From the NCBI GenBank assembly GCA_000687675.1, contig JHWS01000009.1:20243-84242 (forward strand): a stretch of 64,000 bases of DNA. Reading direction: 5' to 3'. This document shows, one piece after another, positions 1 to 8,056 of this stretch. The stretch comes from Lachnospiraceae bacterium NC2008. GTDB lineage: Bacteria > Bacillota > Clostridia > Lachnospirales > Lachnospiraceae. Within the stretch, counting starts at the first letter, position 1. Every line of letters begins with the position of its first letter. Below the pieces are notes generated by a model. The model saw only the letters and a list, made by a program, of their open reading frames with translations, was not told the origin of the DNA and ran no database searches. A program made the position numbers and the translations under genes.

Positions 1-63
1 AAGAAGAGAAAAATAGATTAGTTTATAATTCTTCTTATTATCCAAAGCAGCAATAAACCTCTT

Positions 64-1182
64 TTATCGAATTATTGCACGAAGTCTAGGCGATGGAAGA
101 ATATCAAGTTCTTCAGATAACTTGTTTTCAAAGTTTCTATATATCTGAACAGCAGCATCCTTCTTACCGTCTTCTACGTACATCTCCATAAGTTTAGCGA
201 TTGATTCCTCGCGAAGAGGATCAAGAGCAATATATCTATCAAGTACCTGATAGCTTTCATCCTTCTGTCCAGCTTCTCTGAGCTTATCAACTAAAGTAAA
301 AGTAATATTCTGGCAGATATTATCTACATAAGGCTTTGTTTCAAATGCCCATTCGTAAGTTCTGCCCATAAGATATTCACCGTTATACATAGAAGCGCAG
401 CTTCTAAGCTGGTCAAGATTAAGACCAGGTATATTCTCTGCACATGTCATAAACTTAATGTAGTCACAAGAAATAATCTCTGTGTTAATTCTATAGCTAT
501 CATTCTCTCTAAGAAGAACATCCACTATATCAAACTTAGCAAATGCATTTCTAAGGTATGAACAACTTACATAGAAAAGCTTATTACTTTTATCGTAATC
601 AATGTCAGGGAAGAGAGTATCAAGTATATGATACTTTGTAATTGATGATTTATAGTGATGTATAAGAAGAGCAAATAGCTCGGCAGTCTTTGCAGTTCTA
701 AATGATATAGGCTGAGTTGGATTACTTGCAGCATAACAAGTAAACTGACCAAGACACTTTACAATAAGCTTTCCTTTGTCAGCTTCTGTATGTTTCTCGG
801 CAGCCTTGCTTGCTCTAGGTGGACGGGTCTTTGTTAAGCTCTCGATAAGATTCTTAAACTCATCCATATCAAGTGGTTTAAGAAGATAACCTATAGCATG
901 AGCCTTGAAAGCTTCAAGTGCATACTGGTCAAATGCAGTAATAAACACAATACTAATATAAGGATCAATCTCCTGAATCCTCTCTGCAAGCTCAAGACCT
1001 GTTATCTCAGGCATCTCAATATCGAGAAAAGCTATATCTATAGTATTTTCCTTGATGAAATCTAAAGAATCTAAAGGATTGGTAAATGTCTGAAGTAGTT
1101 CCAGATTGTTCATATCCTTTATCTGATGTTGGAATTTTTTAAGAGCAAGTTGCTCGTCATCTACAGCAATAATCTTATACAT
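64..1182 (-). CDS. Response regulator with SARP-type BTAD output domain
   Basis: The N-terminal receiver domain (about residues 1-120) opens with IIAVDDE, has the phospho-acceptor Asp in FLDIEMPE and the conserved Lys in LLKPLD. The C-terminal half looks like a winged-helix plus bacterial transcriptional activation (TPR-like) domain, ending in repeats such as LDRYIALDPLREE, as in SARP/BTAD regulators. It would be a two-component transcription activator; no partner kinase is visible, so it may lie beyond the left edge. I chose the ATG at 1182, because an AGGGG lies 8 nt upstream of it; a TTG two codons earlier would put that site too close. Length is 372 aa. Repeated GTTAAG/C hexamers lie in its upstream region. 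Confidence 0.85.
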   Translation of the reverse strand: MYKIIAVDDEQLALKKFQHQIKDMNNLELLQTFTNPLDSLDFIKENTIDIAFLDIEMPEITGLELAERIQEIDPYISIVFITAFDQYALEAFKAHAIGYLLKPLDMDEFKNLIESLTKTRPPRASKAAEKHTEADKGKLIVKCLGQFTCYAASNPTQPISFRTAKTAELFALLIHHYKSSITKYHILDTLFPDIDYDKSNKLFYVSCSYLRNAFAKFDIVDVLLRENDSYRINTEIISCDYIKFMTCAENIPGLNLDQLRSCASMYNGEYLMGRTYEWAFETKPYVDNICQNITFTLVDKLREAGQKDESYQVLDRYIALDPLREESIAKLMEMYVEDGKKDAAVQIYRNFENKLSEELDILPSPRLRAIIR

Positions 1183-1264
1183 AATCAATTCCCCTTGTGT
1201 ACGTATATAGATATAGTAACTTATTAAAATGATTTATTCAATAAATTCATATATATTAGCCGGC

Positions 1265-1447
1265 GTTAAGTCGTTAACATTTTTTGTTAAGTAGGTTAAC
1301 ATAACCAGTTTAGCGAAGTGAATTAAAAAAAAAAATAAAAAATTTTTCGCTCGAAAACCCGCATAAATAAAGGGTTTCTAAAAAATAAAAAAATTTTTTT
1401 AAAAATTTTTGTTTGGGTTAAGTTTTTGTTAAGAAGCATATGTTAAA
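1265..1447. promoter_or_regulatory. Clustered GTTAAG/GTTAAC hexamers, possible SARP binding sites
   Basis: The gene-free stretch 1183-1656 is very A/T-rich. It holds GTTAAG/C at 1265, 1273, 1286 and 1295, giving two GTTAA pairs 21-22 bp apart, and again at 1417 and 1428 (exactly 11 bp apart) with a variant at 1442. SARP-family activators bind direct repeats with about 11-bp period, so autoregulation is a reasonable inference. Between the clusters there are only A/T homopolymer runs and a small hairpin around 1354-1380. Confidence 0.4.
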
Positions 1448-1546
1448 TTAACACCATCAAGAGGAACGAAACATCGGAGCGCAAAAAAAATAGCACTTCG
1501 GATTTGAATATAAAATAGACTAATTCCCCCCCTTTTATACTTTTTT

Positions 1547-1600
1547 AGAAACCTGCACTTAGTTGCAGGTTTTCTAAATTTTAGGGGCTTTTTTTGTTTT
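1547..1600 (+). terminator. Hairpin followed by T-rich tract
   Basis: AGAAACCTGCA (1547-1557) pairs with TGCAGGTTTTCT (1564-1575) across a 6-nt loop, with one bulge. T-runs begin about 14 nt later (1589-1604). This could be a terminator for transcripts entering from the left, or a leader hairpin. No plus-strand gene upstream is seen inside the window. Confidence 0.4.
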
Positions 1601-1617
1601 TTTCCTCGTCACTTATA

Positions 1618-1626
1618 TGTTATAAT
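1618..1626 (+). promoter_or_regulatory. Extended -10 promoter TGTTATAAT
   Basis: A perfect extended -10 element (TG, one base, TATAAT at 1621-1626) sits about 30 nt before the start of the cupin gene. No convincing -35 is present, which fits an extended -10 promoter. Confidence 0.6.
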
Positions 1627-1656
1627 AATCCCAATGATATTTGCTCTGGAGGCAAG

Positions 1657-2061
1657 ATGAACGTTAAGCGTATACAATTTGACTCTTTTGGTAACGAACA
1701 GGGACAGTTAGTACCTCTTGAACAGTTTAAAAATGTTCCTTTCGAAATTAAGAGAGTATATTATATAGTAAAAACAGTTGATGACGTAACTAGAGGTAAG
1801 CACGCTCATAGACATCTTGAGCAGGTTCTTATATGTGTTAACGGGTCATTTAAGCTTAAGGTTGATGATGGCCATAGCTCAGAGATAATCGAGATGAACA
1901 AACATAATGAAGGTGTCTACATCGGAAATGATGTTTGGAGAGAGATGAGCGAATTCACACCAGGAACAGTTCTTCTTGTGCTTGCATCAGAGTATTATGA
2001 TACTTCTGATTATATTAGGGACTACAACGAGTTTCTGGATTACGTTAATTCAAAAAATTAA
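1657..2061 (+). CDS. WxcM/FdtA-like cupin, putative dTDP-sugar 3,4-ketoisomerase
   Basis: The 134-aa product has the typical single-domain cupin layout of the WxcM-like/FdtA family: DSFGNEQGQLVPLE near the N-terminus, then the His-rich strand GKHAHRHLEQVLIC that carries the catalytic His residues, and VLLVLASEYYDTSDYIRDY near the end. These enzymes isomerise dTDP-4-keto-6-deoxyglucose between the 4-keto and 3-keto forms for surface sugars. The ATG at 1657 is preceded by GGAGG 4 nt upstream; a longer upstream reading frame lacks a ribosome site and would run through the promoter. No other deoxysugar genes are adjacent, so it is an orphan here and its exact substrate is unknown. Confidence 0.75.
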   Translation: MNVKRIQFDSFGNEQGQLVPLEQFKNVPFEIKRVYYIVKTVDDVTRGKHAHRHLEQVLICVNGSFKLKVDDGHSSEIIEMNKHNEGVYIGNDVWREMSEFTPGTVLLVLASEYYDTSDYIRDYNEFLDYVNSKN

Positions 2062-2158
2062 AAAATAATACTTCTCATATACTAAAGTAAATGGCATTTC
2101 TTCCGATAATAATAGTACCGGAGCAAATGAAAATGTTATGTATAAGAGGAGTATAGAT

Positions 2159-2350
2159 ATGAAGAAGGAAATTACATTACACAATATAATTGCAGTTGTA
2201 GCAATGTTAATAGCAGTTGTTGTAATATGTTTTCAGATGGTTGTCAGCACACCGGCAAGAGATGGTGGTATGGCTGATAACAATACAAAGGGGACGCTAG
2301 AATTCTGCGGGGGGACAGAAGGGATTGCTGATGTAGCCTGCGGACGCTAG
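2159..2350 (+). CDS. Small single-pass membrane protein next to a diguanylate cyclase
   Basis: A 63-aa protein with one hydrophobic segment near the N-terminus (about residues 9-28, IIAVVAMLIAVVVICFQMVV) and a Gly/Thr-rich polar tail with two Cys. The start is the ATG at 2159, preceded by AGAGGAG with 7-nt spacing. It ends 15 nt before the diguanylate cyclase, whose own ribosome site is poor, suggesting translational coupling. I do not recognise the family. A role as a membrane partner of the cyclase is only an inference from position. Confidence 0.6.
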   Translation: MKKEITLHNIIAVVAMLIAVVVICFQMVVSTPARDGGMADNNTKGTLEFCGGTEGIADVACGR

Positions 2351-2365
2351 TCTTGGGGCTTAGGT

Positions 2366-4243
2366 ATGAATCACAGGAAAATCAGGTTTTCAGATCTTAT
2401 CGCCGATATAGGCGCTAAAATTCTTATAGCAGCGCTTGTTGCTATCGTTACTATCACAGCACTTCTTATTGCTGGATGTCGTTATGTTTATCAGAATGTA
2501 AAAGAGAATACGTCGCTTCAGTGTGAGCGTAATGCAAAAATATCTGCTCAGGAATTCAACAGGTATCTTATTGTGGGGAATCACACCACAGCTCTTGTGG
2601 GTTACACCATAGACAATATGCTTGCAGAAGGAAGAAGTACAGTTGAGATGCTTAACTATATGACTGACGAGACCAGAAGTATACAGTCATTTGTGGATGC
2701 TGGTTTTACCGGCATATATGGATGGGTCAATGACAGATATCTTGATGGTGATGGCTGGGTTCCAGATGATGACTACGTGCCTACAGAAAGACCATGGTAT
2801 ATAGAAACTATGGAAAATAAAGGTGAAGGCCTGACTTATATTAAGCCATATGTAGATGCTCAGACAAACACAGTTATGATGACCATTGCCAAGAAACTCA
2901 GGGATGGTGAAAGTGTAATAGCTCTCGACATAAGTTTAGCAGGAATAAAGGATATAACAGATAAGATTGCTTCATCAGCCAAGGGTGCACAGGGCATAGT
3001 TTTCGATAATTCTGGTTCTATAGTTGCTCATTCGGACTATAACAAGACTGACTATAAATTTATGGAAGATGACTGTGAACTTGGTCAGCTTATATATAAT
3101 AAGATTTTAAGCGGAGGTTCAGGTCGATTTGAGATTGTCTATGACAACGATACATACCTAATCTATGCAGAAGAATTGGAATGTGGATGGTATTGTGTAT
3201 CTGCTATTAATACACATGACCTATTTAGGGGGCTTCGAATATTCGCATTTGTAGCTTTCTTCGCAATATTAATAATAATTACGATTATCACTCTTATATT
3301 CCTTGATATAAGTAAGAGTAACCTTATTACTAAGGAGCAGAATGCTCAGCTTGCATCAGTTAGTCAGATATACATCTCTATGTATGATGTTAATCTTGAA
3401 AAAGATACATATCAGGAAATATGCTGTAATGCAGAGAGAATATCTGAGGTTGTAGGACCTACAGGAGATCATGCACAGGAAACTCTTTATAATGCCATGA
3501 ATCTTCTTACAGATAAAAGTTGTTTAGACGAGGTTCATGAATTCATCAACATGTCTACTCTTGATGAAAGAATGAAGAATCAGGATACCATAACCGAAGA
3601 ACATCTTAACAATGTAGGAAAGTGGTGTCGTGGTAGATTTATTGCAGGTGAAAGGGGTGCTGATGACAAACTTAAACGTGTCCTTTGGGTTGTAGAGCCT
3701 ATCGATACTGAAAAGCGCCAGAGAGATAAACTTCTTCTATTATCTGAAACAGACCGTATGACAGATATATTTAATAGAAGTGCTGGTGAGAATAAGATTA
3801 CAAAGCTTATGCGTGAAGGCGTTGGCGGTATGCTTATGCTCCTTGATGTTGATAAGTTTAAGTCTATAAACGATAACTTTGGGCATGATATAGGGGACAA
3901 GGTAATTGTTGCTATAGCTGAAAGTATGAAGAAGACTTTCCGAAGTCGAGACATAGTTTTCAGGCTTGGCGGCGATGAGTTTGCAGCATATGCAGTAGGT
4001 GTTACTTCTCAGGAAGAAGGAAGACCTATTATAGAAAGATTCTTTGAGAAGATTAAGAATATCAAGATTGACGCACTTGGTGATACTAAGGTATTAGTAA
4101 GTGTAGGTGTTGCATTCTATTACAATTCGGAGATGATTACATTCGAAGAACTGTATAAACGAGCTGATGAATGCACATATAAGAGTAAAAAACATGAAGG
4201 AAACTATGTTTCTTTCTATGAAATAAAGCGAAAAGAATCGTAA
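2366..4243 (+). CDS. Membrane diguanylate cyclase: Cache sensor, PAS-like linker, GGDEF
   Basis: A 625-aa membrane signalling enzyme making c-di-GMP from two GTP. An N-terminal membrane helix (about 15-40) precedes an extracytoplasmic dCache-like domain (motif DDDYVPTERPWYIET), then a second helix (about 290-315). A linker of about 140 residues with PAS-like character follows. The catalytic GGDEF domain starts near DRMTDIFNR and has an intact active site RLGGDEF and an I-site RSRD exactly five residues before it, so product inhibition is expected. The start ATG has only a weak GGGG 7 nt upstream and may be coupled to the small membrane protein just before it. The ligand of the Cache domain is unknown. 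Confidence 0.92.
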   Translation: MNHRKIRFSDLIADIGAKILIAALVAIVTITALLIAGCRYVYQNVKENTSLQCERNAKISAQEFNRYLIVGNHTTALVGYTIDNMLAEGRSTVEMLNYMTDETRSIQSFVDAGFTGIYGWVNDRYLDGDGWVPDDDYVPTERPWYIETMENKGEGLTYIKPYVDAQTNTVMMTIAKKLRDGESVIALDISLAGIKDITDKIASSAKGAQGIVFDNSGSIVAHSDYNKTDYKFMEDDCELGQLIYNKILSGGSGRFEIVYDNDTYLIYAEELECGWYCVSAINTHDLFRGLRIFAFVAFFAILIIITIITLIFLDISKSNLITKEQNAQLASVSQIYISMYDVNLEKDTYQEICCNAERISEVVGPTGDHAQETLYNAMNLLTDKSCLDEVHEFINMSTLDERMKNQDTITEEHLNNVGKWCRGRFIAGERGADDKLKRVLWVVEPIDTEKRQRDKLLLLSETDRMTDIFNRSAGENKITKLMREGVGGMLMLLDVDKFKSINDNFGHDIGDKVIVAIAESMKKTFRSRDIVFRLGGDEFAAYAVGVTSQEEGRPIIERFFEKIKNIKIDALGDTKVLVSVGVAFYYNSEMITFEELYKRADECTYKSKKHEGNYVSFYEIKRKES

Positions 4244-4333
4244 AAGCATTTATTGTTAAATAAATATCATTGTGATATTATTATGAACAGCAGAAAATTG
4301 AATTTTCTAATATAAACGAAAGGACAATGTAAT

Positions 4334-5026
4334 ATGATTTACTCAACAGAAGTTAAAAACATGTGTCCTGTACACCAGGGAGTACACCACGGTGCAGCTC
4401 CAATCCCAGAGGAAGCAAAATGGGTACAGGCAAAAGAAGTTAAGGACATTTCAGGTTACACACACGGTATCGGTTGGTGTGCACCTCAGCAGGGAGCTTG
4501 TAAGCTTTCACTTAACGTAAAAGACGGTATCATCCAGGAAGCATTAGTAGAGACAATCGGATGCTCTGGTATGACACACTCAGCTGCTATGGCATCAGAA
4601 ATCCTTCCAGGACTTACAGTTATGGAAGCACTTAACACAGACCTTGTTTGTGATGCTATCAACACAGCTATGAGAGAGCTTTTCTTACAGATCGTTTATG
4701 GTCGTACACAGTCTGCATTCTCTGAAGATGGACTTCAGATCGGTGCTGGTCTTGAGGACCTTGGTAAGGGTACACGTTCAATGGTTGGTACAACATACGG
4801 TACACTTGATAAGGGACCTAGATACCTTGAACTTACAGATGGTTATATCACAGGTATCGCACTTGATGAGAACGATGAGATCATCGGTTACAAGTTCGTT
4901 AACTTTGGTAAGATGATGGACTTCATCAAGAAGGGTGACGATGCTAATACAGCTCTTGAAAAAGCTTCAGGTCAGTATGGTAGAGTAGCAGATGCTGTTC
5001 GCGTTATTGACCCTAGAAAAGAATAA
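4334..5026 (+). CDS. NifU/IscU-like iron-sulfur scaffold protein
   Basis: A 230-aa protein whose middle carries the IscU-like core VETIGCSGMTHSAAMASEIL, with further Cys residues in NMCPVHQG and GWCAPQQGACKL that could bind a metal or cluster. Its family is annotated as an iron-sulfur cluster assembly scaffold and nearly always precedes the GGGtGRT protein in clostridia, as here (20-nt gap). The ribosome site AAAGGA lies about 9 nt before the ATG. Codon use is strongly biased (GGT, CTT), suggesting high expression. True cluster-assembly activity is inferred from family, not visible. Confidence 0.8.
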   Translation: MIYSTEVKNMCPVHQGVHHGAAPIPEEAKWVQAKEVKDISGYTHGIGWCAPQQGACKLSLNVKDGIIQEALVETIGCSGMTHSAAMASEILPGLTVMEALNTDLVCDAINTAMRELFLQIVYGRTQSAFSEDGLQIGAGLEDLGKGTRSMVGTTYGTLDKGPRYLELTDGYITGIALDENDEIIGYKFVNFGKMMDFIKKGDDANTALEKASGQYGRVADAVRVIDPRKE

Positions 5027-5046
5027 GGATTAGGAGGATAAATCAC

Positions 5047-6066
5047 ATGGCATTATTTGAATCATATGAAAGAAGAGAGCCTCAGATCCTTGCTAAGCTT
5101 AAGGAATATGGCATCTCATCTATAGAAGAATGTAAAGAAATCACAGAAGCAGCTGGTCTTGATGTATATCACCTTATCGAAGGTATTCAGCCAATCTGTT
5201 TTGAAAATGCAAAGTGGGCTTACACAGTAGGTGCTGCTATCGCAATTAAGAAGGGTTGCAAGAAGGCTGCTGACGCTGCTGCTGCAATCGGTGAAGGTCT
5301 TCAGGCTTTCTGTATCCCAGGATCAGTTGCTGATACACGTAAGGTTGGTCTTGGACATGGTAACCTTGGTAAGATGCTTCTTGAAGAAGATACAGAGTGT
5401 TTCGCATTCCTTGCAGGTCACGAGTCATTCGCTGCAGCTGAGGGTGCTATCGGTATCGCTGAGAAGGCTAACAAGGTTCGTCAGAAACCTCTTAGAGTTA
5501 TCCTTAACGGTCTTGGTAAGGACGCAGCTCAGATTATCTCTCGTATTAACGGATTCACATTCGTAGAGACAGAATATGATCCATATACAAATACAGTAAA
5601 AGAAGTATCACGTAAGTGCTACTCTAAGGATGCTAACTCACCACGTGCAAAGGTTAACTGCTATGGTGCTAACTCAGTTCCAGAAGGCGTTGCAATCATG
5701 TGGAAAGAGAACGTAGACGTATCTATTACAGGTAACTCTACAAACCCTACAAGATTCCAGCATCCAGTAGCTGGTACATACAAGAAGGAAAGACTTGAAG
5801 AAGGCAAGAAGTACTTCTCAGTTGCTTCAGGTGGTGGTACAGGTCGTACACTTCACCCAGATAACATGGCAGCAGGTCCTGCTTCATACGGTATGACAGA
5901 TACTATGGGACGTATGCACTCAGATGCACAGTTCGCTGGTTCTTCATCAGTTCCTGCACACGTAGAGATGATGGGTCTCATCGGTGCTGGTAACAACCCA
6001 ATGGTTGGTATGACAGTTTCAACAGCAGTTTCTATCGAAGAAGCAGCTAAGGCTGGCAAGTTCTAA
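5047..6066 (+). CDS. GGGtGRT family protein
   Basis: A 339-aa protein with the family's defining motif SGGGTGRTLHPDNMAAGP near residues 258-275, and a Gly/Met-rich end (MMGLIGAGNNPMVGMT). It is preceded by a strong AGGAGG site and forms a two-gene operon with the NifU-like scaffold, followed by a strong terminator. The family is conserved in anaerobic Firmicutes and some other anaerobes. Its function is not established; the pairing suggests a role in Fe-S or redox chemistry. Full length, no defects seen. Confidence 0.9.
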   Translation: MALFESYERREPQILAKLKEYGISSIEECKEITEAAGLDVYHLIEGIQPICFENAKWAYTVGAAIAIKKGCKKAADAAAAIGEGLQAFCIPGSVADTRKVGLGHGNLGKMLLEEDTECFAFLAGHESFAAAEGAIGIAEKANKVRQKPLRVILNGLGKDAAQIISRINGFTFVETEYDPYTNTVKEVSRKCYSKDANSPRAKVNCYGANSVPEGVAIMWKENVDVSITGNSTNPTRFQHPVAGTYKKERLEEGKKYFSVASGGGTGRTLHPDNMAAGPASYGMTDTMGRMHSDAQFAGSSSVPAHVEMMGLIGAGNNPMVGMTVSTAVSIEEAAKAGKF

Positions 6067-6090
6067 TCAAACTTATAAGCATATAATTAA

Positions 6091-6118
6091 AGCCGGGTAT
6101 TATTACCCGGCTTTTTTT
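6091..6118 (+). terminator. Rho-independent terminator after the GGGtGRT gene
   Basis: Perfect 9-bp stem AGCCGGGTA/TACCCGGCT (6091-6099, 6104-6112) with a 4-nt loop and a run of seven T. Confidence 0.92.
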
Positions 6119-6176
6119 ATCCACTTTTTTGTTTCAGACTATCTATACCGTTTTTCTATCTTCGATTCGTTTATCT

Positions 6177-6676
6177 GCCCCATCCCCTATAGTTATATCT
6201 TCCCTCTCCCGGTCACGTCCTCTCACATATGAGACATTGACAAGCCCCTATGTTTTTCTTTGACCATAACAAATTTTCCTTAAACTTTCCGCAGTTACTG
6301 TTTGAGCAAAGCTGCTTACTAGGGCAAGCACCTGTCCAGCGGGCGCTGCTTGGGCTTCACCTTGTAAAACCAGCGCTTAGTCTTTCTGGAAAATGTATTC
6401 CGCGCTGGGTGATTCATTTAATCTGAGTTAGGGGTAAACCCTATAAAGCGCGGAATGAACATTTTCCTACGAAAGACACGCGGGTTTTACAGCGGCTTGT
6501 CCAAATGCGCCCTAAAACAGGTGCCAGCCCTAGTTTGCAGCTGCAGCGAGTTTAACGCGGAAAGTTTAGCACAGGAAAATTTGATGGTCTTAGAAAAACA
6601 AGGGTGCGCACGTCACAGTTGAAATATGCGAGAGGACGGGGCTGGGAGAGGGGCAGAGATTATAGTGGGATGGGGC
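6177..6676. repeat. ~500-nt imperfect palindrome (giant hairpin element)
   Basis: The whole gap between two convergent genes folds on itself around a centre near 6426. Outer ends: GCCCCATCCC (6177-6186) with GGGATGGGGC (6667-6676). Further pairs: GTTTTTCT (6252-6259) with AGAAAAAC (6592-6599); AAATTTTCC (6271-6279) with GGAAAATTT (6574-6582); TAAACTTTCCGC (6281-6292) with GCGGAAAGTTTA (6557-6568); GGAAAATGT (6388-6396) with ACATTTTCC (6459-6467); ATTCCGCGCT (6397-6406) with AGCGCGGAAT (6447-6456). The coordinate sums of paired blocks stay at about 12849-12853, so the arms are nearly equal in length. Mismatches are scattered throughout. It has no evident reading frame. It could be a decayed palindromic mobile element (MITE-like) or a large structured RNA; neither can be decided from one copy. 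Confidence 0.85.
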
Positions 6677-6692
6677 TTGAAAGGGCCGGAGA

Positions 6693-7058
6693 CTAACGAG
6701 GGCAGTTTATGTCTGCTATATCTTCGATGGTGGTATGGAGTTTCCAAACAAGGGGTGTTTCGGCAGCCTTGTAATAGACTTCCTTGCCGTCGCGTCTTGT
6801 GGTAAGTAGGCCAGCGGTTTTGAGAAGCTTGAGATGATGGGCTACGGCAGGAGATGACATAGAGATAAGGGCAGCAATATCCTGAACACACTCTTCTGTA
6901 TGGCATAGAATCCAAAAGATACGGAGTCTGGTAGGGTCACCAAGTTGTTTCATAGCCTCAGCAACTGATGCAACTGCGTCATCAGCAGGCATACTACGCA
7001 TAAGTATTTTTTCTTCTTCTTCGCTGTGATGATGATGAGGTAGTATTATGTCTCCCAT
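6693..7058 (-). CDS. ArsR/SmtB-family metal-sensing repressor
   Basis: A 121-aa winged-helix repressor. The N-terminus is His/Glu-rich (PHHHHSEEEE), followed by the ArsR signature LGDPTRLRIFWIL, CVQDIAALISMSSPAVAHHLKLL (recognition helix) and the wing RRDGKEVYYKA. One Cys sits where CadC has the first Cys of its alpha-3 site (ECVQD, against CVCD in CadC), and a Cys precedes it (ILCHTEEC). The His/Asp alpha-5 zinc site of SmtB/CzrA is not clearly kept. The ATG at 7058 is preceded by AGGAGA 8 nt upstream. It is divergent from a metal-efflux operon and almost certainly represses it. The metal (Cd, Pb or Zn) cannot be told. Confidence 0.9.
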   Translation of the reverse strand: MGDIILPHHHHSEEEEKILMRSMPADDAVASVAEAMKQLGDPTRLRIFWILCHTEECVQDIAALISMSSPAVAHHLKLLKTAGLLTTRRDGKEVYYKAAETPLVWKLHTTIEDIADINCPR

Positions 7059-7119
7059 ATATATGTTCTCCTGAAAAAATGAATGTGTTATTTTATTGTA
7101 TTTTAACATAATATTAAAA

Positions 7120-7205
7120 GATTAAACAAATATTTAATTGAATATTGACAGACTCTTTATTATGATGTATTGTTACTACAGACGATTAAACAAACATTTA
7201 ATTGA
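7120..7205 (+). promoter_or_regulatory. Metal-operon promoter flanked by two ArsR operators
   Basis: Two 22-bp copies, 7120-7141 and 7184-7205, differ at one base and contain the inverted repeat ATTAAA-N6-TTTAAT typical of ArsR/SmtB operators. Between them lies a promoter: TTGACA (7145-7150), 17-bp spacer, TATTGT (7168-7173). The second operator abuts the ribosome site of the first operon gene. Repression of both divergent transcripts is inferred. Confidence 0.8.
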
Positions 7206-7219
7206 GAAGGAGAAAACAA

Positions 7220-7738
7220 ATGTTTAAGAATCTTAAAAATTATGTTAAAGAAGGACAAAAGCTTCCTATGTTTGGAGTGGGTCCATATCTCATATATGGC
7301 ATAGCTCTGTTACATGCTGTAGTTATATATATGACAAGTTATGTACTTAAGTCGGGAATTACACATGGAGGATGGATTTATCTCTATCAGGTGGCAGGAA
7401 TTATACTGAGCCTTGCTGGAGTATCGGTCTGGTTTATAGGAGCATTAAAATCCGGTATGGACAAGAATATTACAGAGAATATTCTTAAGACTGACGGTAT
7501 ATATGCCTGGGTAAGAAACCCTATGTATAGTGGTATCTGGCTACTGATCATTGGCATCAGCCTTATGTGGCATAACATATTCATCCTTCCGTTTTTATTG
7601 GTGGATTGGATGATCATAACTGATGTACTTAAAAATACAGAAGAAAAGTGGTTGCTTGATTTATACGGAGAAGAGTACAAGAAATATAAAGTTAAAGTAA
7701 ATCGTATTATACCTTGGATTCCAAAGAAAAAAATATAA
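7220..7738 (+). CDS. ICMT/PEMT-like integral membrane methyltransferase family protein
   Basis: A 172-aa protein with about four hydrophobic segments and the isoprenylcysteine methyltransferase-like C-terminal signature: DGIYAWVRNPMYSGIWLL, then EEKWLLDLYGEEYKKYK and a final IPWIP. Bacterial relatives often sit in heavy-metal operons, as here, but their substrate is not known. The start is the ATG at 7220 with AGAAGGAGA 8 nt upstream; a TTG at 7202 lies inside the operator and is rejected. It is the first gene of the ArsR-controlled operon, 28 nt before the HMA gene. Confidence 0.8.
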   Translation: MFKNLKNYVKEGQKLPMFGVGPYLIYGIALLHAVVIYMTSYVLKSGITHGGWIYLYQVAGIILSLAGVSVWFIGALKSGMDKNITENILKTDGIYAWVRNPMYSGIWLLIIGISLMWHNIFILPFLLVDWMIITDVLKNTEEKWLLDLYGEEYKKYKVKVNRIIPWIPKKKI

Positions 7739-7766
7739 TCATTATAAAGAAAAGGAGAAAGAAAAT

Positions 7767-7985
7767 ATGAAAAAGAGTTACAAGATTGAGGTTGATTGCG
7801 CTAACTGTGCTAACAAGATGGAGGAAGCAGCTAAGAAGACTGCTGGCGTTGCAGATGCAAGCGTTAACTTTATGGCACTTAAGATGAAGGTTGAATTTGA
7901 AGAAGGCGCAGATGTAGATAAAGTTATGAAAGATGTACTTGCAAACTGCAAGAAAGTAGAAGATGATTGTGAAATCTTTTTATAA
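7767..7985 (+). CDS. Free-standing HMA heavy-metal-binding protein
   Basis: A 72-aa ferredoxin-fold metallochaperone domain with the CxxC site in VDCANCANKMEEA. The usual M at the front of GMTCxxC is replaced by VD, as in Zn/Cd-type chaperones (DCANC). Additional Cys residues lie near the C-terminus (ANCKKVEDDC). Good ribosome site AAAGGAGAAAG. The P1B ATPase downstream lacks an N-terminal HMA domain, so this protein probably supplies that function in trans. Confidence 0.9.
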   Translation: MKKSYKIEVDCANCANKMEEAAKKTAGVADASVNFMALKMKVEFEEGADVDKVMKDVLANCKKVEDDCEIFL

Positions 7986-8024
7986 GATTTAGAGATAATA
8001 CAGTAAGGCTACGAGGCCGGATTA

Positions 8025-8041
8025 CATGAGATAATCTCATG
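8025..8041. repeat. 17-bp perfect palindrome just before the ATPase gene
   Basis: CATGAGAT, a single A, then ATCTCATG. It lies 15 nt before the chosen ATPase start at 8057 and includes an alternative in-frame ATG at 8039. It could be a small mRNA hairpin modulating ATPase translation or an operator half. No T-tract follows, so it is not a terminator. Confidence 0.5.
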
Positions 8042-8056
8042 ATTAGGGTAGAGACT

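Noticed and set aside
6177..6676. A complete insertion sequence
   Set aside because: No transposase frame exists inside, and no obvious target duplication was found at the edges by eye.
6613..6915. A 100-aa minus-strand frame overlapping the ArsR gene and the palindrome
   Set aside because: It is out of frame with the clearly coding ArsR gene and has no ribosome site.
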